Source of the DNA: Selenomonas sp. oral taxon 892 str. F0426
GTDB taxonomy: Bacteria; Bacillota; Negativicutes; Selenomonadales; Selenomonadaceae
NCBI RefSeq assembly: GCF_000468035.1
Contig: NZ_KI260546.1
Span: 181,395 to 232,582 of the forward strand
Length of the DNA: 51,188 bases
Direction of reading: 5' to 3'
In this document: positions 1 to 8,700 of the stretch, piece by piece
Position numbering within the stretch: the first letter of the stretch is position 1
Layout of the letters: every line of letters starts with the position of its first letter
The notes under the pieces: generated by a model
The model's database searches: none
What the model saw: the letters and a program-made list of their open reading frames with translations, nothing else
What the model was told of the DNA's origin: nothing
Made by a program: the position numbers and the translations under genes

Positions 1-366
1 TCGCGCCCCGCACGGGGCGCGTGGATTGAAACATGAGGCACGCCCACACATAGCGTGGGATGTCCTGTCGCGCCCCACACGGGGCGCGTGGATTGAAACA
101 GAAATGCAAGATGAGAAGCGAGCAGATGAGATGTCGCGCCTCGCATGGGGCGCGTGGATTGAAACAGACAGCGTCCTTGTGGCAAATGCGGCGAATGGGT
201 CGCGCCCCGCATGGGGCGCGTGGATTGAAACTGACGGTGCGAAAATCAACATCGACCGCATAATGGTCGCGCCCCGCATGGGGCGTGTGGATTGAAATCA
301 AAATCTTCCTATCCACTGGACTACGAGCGCATGGTCGCGCCCCATACGGGGGGCATGGATTGAAAT
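1..366 (+). CRISPR. Trailer end of a type I-C-like CRISPR array
   Basis: Six repeats of 33 bp are visible at 1-32 (cut by the window edge), 67-99, 133-165, 199-231, 266-298 and 334-366, separated by five unrelated spacers of 33-35 bp. The repeat has a GCGCCCC/GGGGCGC palindrome and ends in ATTGAAAC, the form known for subtype I-C arrays in its transcribed orientation. The last two repeats end in ATTGAAAT and the sixth has further changes, so decay increases to the right. The leader and cas genes should therefore lie left of the window. The subtype is inferred from the repeat alone. Confidence 0.96.
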
Positions 367-560
367 AGTGTTGGAGATTGCTATTTCATCCATCTTGACG
401 GCTCATGCACCCATGGCTCTTGAAATGGATGTGACAACAAAATAAATATGGCGTGTGAATTAAAACACTGTTCATACGCCGTATTCTCGAGGCATTCAGG
501 TTGTTTCTAGCAATCGTGAGTGGTTTTTTCCGGAACTGTGAAATCGAGCATCGAAAACGC
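367..560. other. Non-coding stretch between CRISPR array and ribosomal operon
   Basis: I see no convincing gene here. An antisense reading frame crosses it but continues through the real rpsF gene and shows no protein family. Apart from the repeat-like remnant at 449-466 nothing is recognisable before the promoter at 561. Confidence 0.5.
449..466 (+). repeat. Possible fossil 3' half of a CRISPR repeat
   Basis: This 18-base stretch matches the last 18 bases of the CRISPR repeat at 14 positions, ending in ATTAAAAC instead of ATTGAAAC. It lies 82 bp past the last recognisable repeat. The 5' half of the repeat cannot be recognised. It could be chance. Confidence 0.35.
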
Positions 561-589
561 TTGCGCGTCGTACTCAAACGTGTTATACT
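561..589 (+). promoter_or_regulatory. Promoter of rpsF-ssb-rpsR
   Basis: A -35 box TTGCGC at 561-566 and a -10 box TATACT at 584-589 are separated by 17 bp. They stand about 100 bp before the rpsF start. Confidence 0.7.
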
Positions 590-691
590 ATCCCTTGTCG
601 CGTGAGCGTGTGCTTCTTTCGTGCGCGCTCGCATAGGATTAACTCTGCCGCTTCGCGAGGGGCGGCCATAGACCGAAGAGGAGGTGATTTC

Positions 692-985
692 GTGAGATTG
701 TACGAAGTCATATTTATTGTGAAGCCGATGGAGGAAGAAGCGACAAACGCCGTCATCGAGAAGTTCACGAAGCTCATTCAGGCAAACGGCGGTAAGATTG
801 AGAAAGAGGATCGCTGGGGCAAGAAGCGCCTCGCCTATGAGATCAAGGACAACACAGAAGGATACTACGTTCTGCTGTACGTCAATGCAGAGCCCGCCTG
901 CGTCGCCGAGTGCGACCGCGTGATGAAGATCACGGACGAGCTGCTCAAGCACATGATCGTCCGTGCGGACGGCGTCGAGGAATAA
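692..985 (+). CDS. rpsF: 30S ribosomal protein S6
   Basis: A 97-residue protein of normal S6 length that binds 16S rRNA and pairs with S18 in the small subunit platform. It begins [11 protein letters not shown] after the start residue and carries the conserved [18 protein letters not shown] region around residues 49-66. I chose the GTG start at 692 because GAGGAGGTG lies just before it at 679-687; the upstream ATG at 602 would add an unrelated leader overlapping the promoter region. It is the first gene of the classical rpsF-ssb-rpsR operon, in which S6 and S18 flank the single-strand binding protein. Confidence 0.97.
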   Translation: MRLYEVIFIVKPMEEEATNAVIEKFTKLIQANGGKIEKEDRWGKKRLAYEIKDNTEGYYVLLYVNAEPACVAECDRVMKITDELLKHMIVRADGVEE

Positions 986-1021
986 TCGATTGACGGGAAT
1001 CCATGCAGGAGAGAGAAACCG

Positions 1022-1465
1022 ATGAACAGAGTCATATTGATCGGTCGCCTTGCGCGCGACCCCGAGATTCGCTATACACAGAGCGGCAAGGCGTTTTGCC
1101 GCTTCACGATCGCGGTTGATCGTCGCTTTTCGCGGGCGGCTCAGCAGGAAGGACAGCAGACGGCGGACTTCATTCCCGTCACCTGCTGGGAAAAACTTGC
1201 CGAGATCTGCGGAAACAATTTGACGAAGGGGCGCCGCGTCGGCGTTGAGGGGCGCATTCAGGTGCGCAGCTACGACGGCAATGACGGACAGCGCAAGTAT
1301 GCGACGGATGTTGTAGCGGACAATGTGGAGTTTCTCGATTCGAAGAATGCCGGAGGCTCATCGGGCGGCTATGACGCGCCGATGGGGCACAGTGCCACGC
1401 CTGCTGCGGGCGGCGCACCGGATATGATGGGTCCCGTGATTCCTGACGACGACATTCCATTCTGA
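1022..1465 (+). CDS. ssb: Single-stranded DNA-binding protein
   Basis: A 147-residue SSB that coats single-stranded DNA in replication, repair and recombination. Residues 1-110 form the OB-fold, opening MNRVILIGRLARDPEIRYT and including a typical FIPVTCWEKLAE stretch. A Gly/Ala/Pro-rich linker follows, and the C-terminus is the acidic tip PDDDIPF used to recruit partner proteins. The gene sits between rpsF and rpsR, 36 bp after the former, with a GGAGAGA ribosome binding site before the ATG. This is the housekeeping SSB. Confidence 0.97.
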   Translation: MNRVILIGRLARDPEIRYTQSGKAFCRFTIAVDRRFSRAAQQEGQQTADFIPVTCWEKLAEICGNNLTKGRRVGVEGRIQVRSYDGNDGQRKYATDVVADNVEFLDSKNAGGSSGGYDAPMGHSATPAAGGAPDMMGPVIPDDDIPF

Positions 1466-1509
1466 GCAGTTGATGCTCAGCACATCCCGTAATAAGGAGG
1501 GACAGCGAA

Positions 1510-1743
1510 ATGATGAAACGAGATCGAGGCCGCAAGCCTCGTCGTAAGGTCTGCTCGTTCTGCGTGGACAAGGTGGATCATATCGACTATAAGGATGCCG
1601 CAAAGCTGCGTCGTTTCACGACGGAGCGCGGCAAGATCCTGCCACGCCGTATTTCCGGCAACTGCGCGAAGCATCAGCGTCAGGTGACGCTTGCGATCAA
1701 GCGCGCGCGCAACATTGCGCTTCTTCCGTTCACAGCGGAGTAA
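1510..1743 (+). CDS. rpsR: 30S ribosomal protein S18
   Basis: A 77-residue S18, the 16S rRNA-binding partner of S6. The family core RRKVCSFC, the [20 protein letters not shown] region and the C-terminal NCAKHQRQV are all present. It keeps CxxC near residues 15-18 plus a later Cys and His (CAKH), the zinc-binding version of S18. Two ATG codons stand in tandem; 1510 fits the AAGGAGG at 1494-1500 well. It closes the operon ahead of a terminator at 1755. Confidence 0.97.
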   Translation: MMKRDRGRKPRRKVCSFCVDKVDHIDYKDAAKLRRFTTERGKILPRRISGNCAKHQRQVTLAIKRARNIALLPFTAE

Positions 1744-1754
1744 GGGAGACCTCA

Positions 1755-1785
1755 GCGTCGCACCTCACAGGTGCGGCGCTTTTTA
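1755..1785 (+). terminator. Terminator after rpsR
   Basis: An 11-bp GC-rich stem (1755-1765 with 1769-1779, one G-T pair) with a CAC loop is followed by a T-run. It ends the ribosomal operon. From here to 2033 I see no gene. Confidence 0.9.
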
Positions 1786-2033
1786 TTCCAGATGCTTCGA
1801 CGAGCAACGGCGTGTCGTTCGGTTTCTTGTTCTTCTTCAGGTCGATGTTCTACGCCTTTGCGACAATCGGCATAATTCACTGCCTGCGCCTGACGGGGAA
1901 ACTGAACGCAATCCTGCGCGTGTCCCTGTTCTGCTCCCGAAATAATGAATTCTTTACCTGCACTTAAAAGCACTCCAACGAAAACGCGTTAGGGTAACAT
2001 CAAACATGATACAAAGAAAAGGGGAGAGATTTC

Positions 2034-2354
2034 ATGAAGAACAAGAAATATATGGCGGGGATTTTGGCTGCAGCACTGGGGCTAGGGATTATGACAGCAT
2101 CTCCCGGAGCACAGGCTGCACCGATCTATCAGCCTCTTGCGCACATTGACGGCGCAACAAATGAGTACAGCTTCCGCATGAAGGAAGAGGAGCGCATCCA
2201 TGATGAGAATGTGCGCAAGATCCGCTTTGAATTCCGTCGGGATGGCGATCAGGCGAAGTATGACCGCGCGATGAAGGAGGAGCAGAAGCGTCACGATCAG
2301 GCGGTGAAGAAGATTAAGCGGGATTATCAAAACCGCACACCGTGGCGTCGCTGA
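2034..2354 (+). CDS. Small secreted highly charged protein, unknown function
   Basis: A 106-residue protein I do not recognise. Residues 1-28 are a signal peptide: a lysine-rich start, a hydrophobic core (MAGILAAALGLGIMTA) and a probable AQA cleavage site. The mature part is dense in Glu, Lys, Arg, His and Asp and resembles one long amphipathic helix. Two related segments, KEEERIHDENVRKIRFEFR and KEEQKRHDQAVKKIKRDYQ, look like an internal duplication of about 35 residues. The start follows a GGGGAGAG ribosome binding site. A terminator at 2400 isolates it from the autotransporter, so it is its own unit. Likely periplasmic or surface associated, by inference. Confidence 0.8.
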   Translation: MKNKKYMAGILAAALGLGIMTASPGAQAAPIYQPLAHIDGATNEYSFRMKEEERIHDENVRKIRFEFRRDGDQAKYDRAMKEEQKRHDQAVKKIKRDYQNRTPWRR

Positions 2355-2399
2355 AGCGGCAGAATGAGAAGAGATCACTGCGAAGTCAGCTTTGGCTCG

Positions 2400-2442
2400 C
2401 CCCAATGTTAGATTTTCCAAGTCTGACGTTGGGGTTATTTTT
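2400..2442 (+). terminator. Terminator after the small secreted protein
   Basis: A 13-bp stem (2400-2412 with 2422-2434, two G-T pairs) and a 9-base loop precede a T-rich tract. Confidence 0.9.
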
Positions 2443-2743
2443 ATGGGAAATATCATGGTATCGTAACTTTTTTTGTTTGTCGATGGCAAATCCTTCACAG
2501 AGCTTTATACTGTGTCCTGTTTTCTTCCTTAACCAGACAAAAGCCTATATCAATTAGATGAACTTTGCTTTATCAGTAAATTCTTAAGAAAGTTAGCGGG
2601 ACATTAGTCCTATTTTAATTGAGAGTGCGTTGTGATAAAATGAAAAATAGTTAATTAAATATGGGTTAAGGGGAGATTTGTAAAATAACTTTTATCGATC
2701 TGCCCTTATCATGGATGGTGGCAATACGCAGGGAGGAATTCTT
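2443..2743. other. AT-rich region upstream of the autotransporter
   Basis: About 300 bp, clearly more AT-rich than its surroundings, with no convincing gene. GATAAAAT near 2634 could be a -10 element but I find no good -35 partner. The region probably holds the control region of the autotransporter. Confidence 0.4.
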
Positions 2744-5700
2744 ATGTCGAGAAAATCGCAAGCGCGTCGGTTGGCTCTTTCCGTCGCAGTCGCTCTATCT
2801 GCAGGGGGAGGCGCACTGTTCCCGGTCATGCCGCACGCATTCGCTGCCGATGTATCGGGGCAGAATGTAACAGTGAACAGCCCGTCGGCTCCGGAGCTGG
2901 GCTATCCCGCAATCACGGGCGGCGCGATCAGCTCGGTTTCGGATGCGGGGAACGTCACGGGCAATACGCTGACCATGGACGGCGTATCGTATGTGGGCGG
3001 ATCTGTTCTGGGCGGTGATACCGTCGGCACGGGCAATGTGCAGGGCAACAAGCTCTTCCTCCAGAACGGTGCCAATATCACCGGATTCGCGATTGGCGGC
3101 AGAACGCGCAGCGGCGGCGATGCCACCGGCAACGAAATCAATATTTCCGGAGCGACGACGAATGCCACCGGCTTTTATGTGGTCGGCGGTCTGACCGATG
3201 GGGCGACCGGGAATGCCGGGCAGAACAAGGCGTTTATGAGTGGCGGGACGGCGACCATGCTCTATGGCGGTCTTGTCGTGGGTCCCAACTCGACGGGCAA
3301 TGCTGCTGGCAACGAGGCTCATCTATCAGGCGGCACTGTGAACAACGACGTGGTGGGCGGGTTCATCAAGGAGTACAACTCCAGCACACAGGCGACGGGC
3401 AATGTCTCGGGCAGTGTTGTGAACATCTCAGGCGGTACGGTAAACGGGACGACGTACGGCGGTCTGACGCAGGGCACGGGCTCCGTGACGGGCAGTACGG
3501 TCACAATTAGCGGAGGCTCAGTGCATGATGTGCTTGGCGGACGCTCCCTGACGGGCGATGCTTCGACCAATATCCTGAACTTCCAAGGTGCGACGGCGGA
3601 CAATCTGATTGGCGGTCGCATTGCGGGCACGAATGCGGCGGGCAATGCTGCGACGAATACTGTCACCGTTACGAGCGGCACAATCAATAATGACGTACGC
3701 GGCGGCGAGATCGTTGCACCCTCGGCGACCGGAAATGTCTCCGGGAACATTGTCAACATCAATGGCGGTACCATTGGCGGGACAGTCACTGCCGGCCACA
3801 ATATGGGCACGGGCAAGGCTGATGGGAACGAGATCCACATTACAAACGGCTCGATCACGGGCGTTGTCACGGGCGGTCATGGTACCCATGCGGGCGAGGT
3901 GTCGGGCAACAAGGTCAACGTCACGAACGGTACGCTCTCGGATAATATCATCGGTGGGTTTGCCGAAGATACGGGGACGGCATCGGCGAACGAGGTCACC
4001 ATCACGGGCGGTACGCTTGGCGGCAGTACGATTGACGGCGGCTTCAGCGTCAATGGAGCGGCGTCCGGCAATACGGCGACTGTCGGCGGCATCTCCTTTG
4101 CCGGTGTGGTTACGGGCGGACGCGGCGGTGCGGGCGCAGATACGAACAAGGTATTCCTCAAGAACAGCGCCGGTATCACAGGGAATACGTATGGCGGCCG
4201 TGTTCTGAGCGGCGGCAATGTCACGGGCAACGAACTGACCATTGAGGCGAGTGGTGCGACGGTGTCCGGTGTTGCCGTCGGCGGACAGAACGACGTTGCA
4301 GCGGGCGACGTTACGGACAACAAGGCATATATGCGTGCCGGCTCGGCGGCGAGGCTCATCGGCGGTGTGGTCAATGGCATCGGTGCAGCGGGCAAGGCAT
4401 CGGGCAACCGTGCTGAGGTGTCGAACGGCTCAAGTGCCTTTATTGCGGGCGCTTTGATCAGTGATACCGGAGCGACGGGAGAGGCTTCGGACAACCACGC
4501 CGTTGTCAGCGGCGCGAGCGCTGCCCTTGGCAGCATCTATGGCGGCATCACGAACGGTACGGGTGCGGCGAAGAACAATACGGCAACGATCAGCGGTTCC
4601 ATCACCGCCAATGATGTTGTCGGCGGGCAGTCCGTGACGGGCAATGCCGAGGGGAATAAAGCCAGCTTTACACAGGCGACGGTGACCAATGTGCGCGGCG
4701 CACGCATCACAGGAAGCGGCACGGGCAGTGCCGTCAATAACGAGGCAACGATTGCGGGCGGCTGGGTGACGGGCGCTGCGGCAGGTGCCGAGATTCAGGG
4801 TGCTGCGACCGGCGCCGTGCAGGACAACACACTGACGGTCACGGGCGGCACGGTCAGCGGCGACAGCTATGGCGGTATCACGTACGGTACGGGCGATGCC
4901 GTCCATAACGGTGCCGTTGTGAGCGGTGGCAGTACGAGCCTCACCAATGTATACGGCGGCTCTGCAGCTTCGGGCAGTGCCACGAAGAACTATGTGACAT
5001 TTGCCGATGCATCCGCCCAGAGCATCACAGCCGGTCGTACGGGCGGTGCGGGCGCTGTCTCGGACAATAAGGTCGAGATGGCAAGCGGTTCGTCTGTGAA
5101 CGGTGTCACCGGCGGTCTGAGCTATGGCTCGGGTACGGTATCGGGGAACAAGGTCGAGATTAAGGGCGGTACGGTCGGCGGCAATATCCTTGGCGGATAC
5201 AATACCGGAACGGGCGCGGCATCGTCGAATACCGTGGAGCTGACGGGCGGCACGATCACTGCCAATGTGTACGGCGGTTTGGCGGGCAGCGGGGCTGCTG
5301 ATACGAATACCGTTACGGTCAAGAAGAATGTTACGGGCAATGTCTTTGGCGGAAATGCAAGCGGCAGTGCCTCGGGGAACACGGTTGACCTCGGTGCCGT
5401 AACGGTCTCTGGATCTGTTGTTGGCGGTCAGGGAAGCACGGCAGACAACAATACGGTCAATATGAATGACTCCACGGTCGGCAGTGTCATTTCGGTCGGC
5501 GCTGCGGGCGGTACGGGCAATACGCTGACGGTGAAGGGCACGAACAGAGCCGGCAATATCACGGGCTTCCAAAAGGTCAGCTTCGACCTTTCCACAGCAT
5601 CCACGACCGATCCGATGCTGAACATTACGAATGGTTGGGGAACCTCATTTGACTGGGGCGCACTCGAAGTGTCGAACGCGAAGCAGCCCAACCGGCTCGT

Positions 5701-8700
5701 TCTGATGCAGAATACAGCGGGAATTTCGCTCGGCAGCTATACGGGCGCAAAGAGCGTAAGCGACGATGATGATACGACGGAGTTCAACATCGACACGGAG
5801 AACCACAGCAGCTGGGATCAGCGCATCGTTTCTGAGAGCTATAAGTATCGTTCGCAGAATACACCTGTGGAGATCGGCACCGATGTGTTTGGCGGCATTT
5901 CGAAGGTCGCCAACTCGACGCGCGAGAACGACATCACCGTATCGAGCGGCAGCTATACCAATGCCTACGGCGGACATACGGACGTCCCTCTGGTCGGTAC
6001 GGGTACGACGAAGACGGATAGGAACAACAGCTATAACAACAAGATTACCCTCTCCGGCGCCAGCGTAACAGGCACCGTCTACAGCGGCTATACGTGGGCA
6101 CCGACGGGTACGACGACGAACAACACGGTCAACGTCACGGGCGGCTCTGCGGCGAACGTCGTCGGCGCGTACTCTGCGGGCGATGCGACAGGCAACAAGG
6201 TGAATATCAAGGGCGGCAGCGTGGGCAATATCACGGGCTCGATCTCCACGGGCGGTGCAGCCTCGGGCAACGAGATTACCCTCAAGGGCGGCGTAACCGT
6301 TGGCAGCGTCCTCGGTGGACAGGGTACTACTGCCGCGAATGACAACAAGGTCACGCTGGAAGGCAATACCACGGTCACGGGCACCCTCAGCGGCGCTAAT
6401 ATGGTCGGTACGGGCAATACGCTGACGGTCAAGGGCAACAACACTGCGGGCAACATCACAAACTTCCAGAAGGTGAAGTTTGACCTCGACAGCGCATCGA
6501 CTCCTGCCAATGCAATGCTTGCCCTCACGGGTGGTTCCACCGGTATCGACTGGACTACGCTTGAAGCAACCGGCACGGCGACGGGTGCACGCACGCTTCT
6601 GTCGAACACGAGCGGCTTTGCCATCTCCGGATACACGACCGACGGAACCTTTGTATCCGAGACGGACGAGCACGAATACTTCATCGATACCGACACGCAT
6701 ACGGCTGCCGGCGCAACGAAGATCAACCTGGACGACTATCAGTTCAAGGGTGCCGTTGTCTCCAAGGCGGCAGATCCCGATGATACGTGGGCAGGGCGCT
6801 CCAAGCGCGGCAACACGACGCAGGACAATACGCTGACCATCACGGGCGGGACGGGAACGAATGCGTACGGCGGCTGGACGTCGACCGGTTCCACCACGAC
6901 ATCGAATGCGGATAAATTCGACAGTAAGAACAATACGGTAAACCTGAACGGCGGCTGGCTTACGAATGTCTACGGCGGCTACACCACCTCGGCGGGCGGC
7001 AAGGCGACGGGCAATACCGTCAATGTCGCGGGCGGCAACGTGACGAATGTTGTGGGCGGTGAGTCCATCGGCGATGCAACGGGCAACACGGTTAACGTGA
7101 GAAGCGGCAACGTGACGAATGTCACGGGCGGCGTGTCCACGGGCGCAGCCTCGGATAACACGATCAACCTTGGTTCCGTATACATTGCGGGCAATGTCCT
7201 CGGCGGTCTGGGTACCGTAACGAACGACAATAAGGTCAACGTGGAAGGCACGACTGTAGCCGGCAGCATTACGGCGGGCTTTGCGGGCGGCACGGGGCAT
7301 AAGCTGACGGTCAAGGGTGCAAACACGGCGGGCAGCATCGCAGGTTTCAACAAGGTGAGCTTTGACACCGATACCGCAACGACGAATCCGATGCTCACAC
7401 TGAACGGCGGTACATCTTTCCTTGACTGGCGGACGCTTGAGGCGACCGGCACATCTGCAGGTCCCATTACGTTGATGCGCAACGGTGGGGGGATTTCGTT
7501 CAGCCACTACGACGGCGCACACAGCCGAAGCGATTCGGATGATACGACGGAGTTCAACATTGATACGGCGAACCATACGTCTTTCGACAGCGATGTCATC
7601 GCCGAGAGCTACAAGTATCGCGGTCAGACAAACCCCGTGGCGTCACCGGCGTTCGCTCCGGGCAATGTCTACGGCGGCATCTCGAAGGTGGGCAATGCGA
7701 CCCGTGAAAATGAGATCACCGTGTCGACTGGTGCCTATACGGATGCGTTCGGCGGCTATACGGAAGTTCCTTCGAACGGCTCCGGCAAGGCGCAGTCGTC
7801 GGATAAGGAAAGCAGCCACGACAACAAGATCACGATTGCCGGCGCAAATGTCTCCGGCACGGTCTACGGCGGCTATACAACATCGACGACGGGATCGGCG
7901 ACCAAGAACAAGGTCGAAGTCACAAGCGGAAACGTCAACAATATCGTTGGCGGCTACTCTGCGGGCGGCGCAGCCTCGAACAATGAGATTACGCTCAAGG
8001 GCGGCGTGACCGTTGGCAGCGTTCTCGGCGGTCAGGGTGCGACCACAGAGGAAAACAAGGTCAATCTGGAAGGTGCGACTGTAAACGGCGCTGTCACGGG
8101 CGGCTCTGCGGGCGGCACGGGTCATGAACTGACGGTCAGGAATACGAACGCGGCGGGCAGCCTCGTGGGCTTTGGCAAGCTGAAGTTCGATGTCGGCACT
8201 GCGGGGACGAATTCGATGCTCACGCTCACGGGCGGTGGATCCACACATGTTTGGAACACACTTGAGGCAATCGGCACGACCGCAGGTCCCGTCACCCTGA
8301 TGGAGAACGGCGCAACGATGACGTTCACCGGCTATAATGGTGCGCACAGCGGAATTGACTCTGCCGATACGACAGAGTTCAATATCGACACGGAGAACCG
8401 TACGGCTTCGGACACGAAGGTCATTGCACAGAGCTATCAGTATCGCGGACAGACGAACGCCGTGACCTCGATCGGCACAGATGTGTACGGAGGTATCTCG
8501 CGGGTTGCCAACGCGACGCGGGAGAACAATATCACTGTGTCGAGCGGAAGCTACACGAATGCCTACGGAGGCTATACGGACTCTGTTCCGCCGCTCGGCT
8601 CGGATGCGAAGGCAAACTCGGCAGAGAAGAACGACAGCCACGACAACAAGATCACGATTGCCGGCGCAAACGTCTCCGGCACGGTCTACGGCGGCTATAC

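Noticed and set aside
26-295. Open reading frames of 89 and 67 codons over the CRISPR array
   Set aside because: The frames are produced by the repeat period; the translated product is just repeats of the array with no ribosome binding site.
386-952. 188-codon minus-strand frame covering rpsF
   Set aside because: It is antisense to a certain ribosomal gene and shows no family features.
1752-1973. Short minus-strand frame between rpsR and the small secreted protein
   Set aside because: It overlaps the rpsR terminator, has no good ribosome binding site and no recognisable protein signature.
5645-7576. 643-codon minus-strand frame inside the autotransporter, with similar frames at 4430-5572, 7643-9001 and 9122-10549
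   Set aside because: GC-rich repetitive coding DNA leaves long stop-free antisense frames; their products are Arg/Ala-rich with no recognisable domains.
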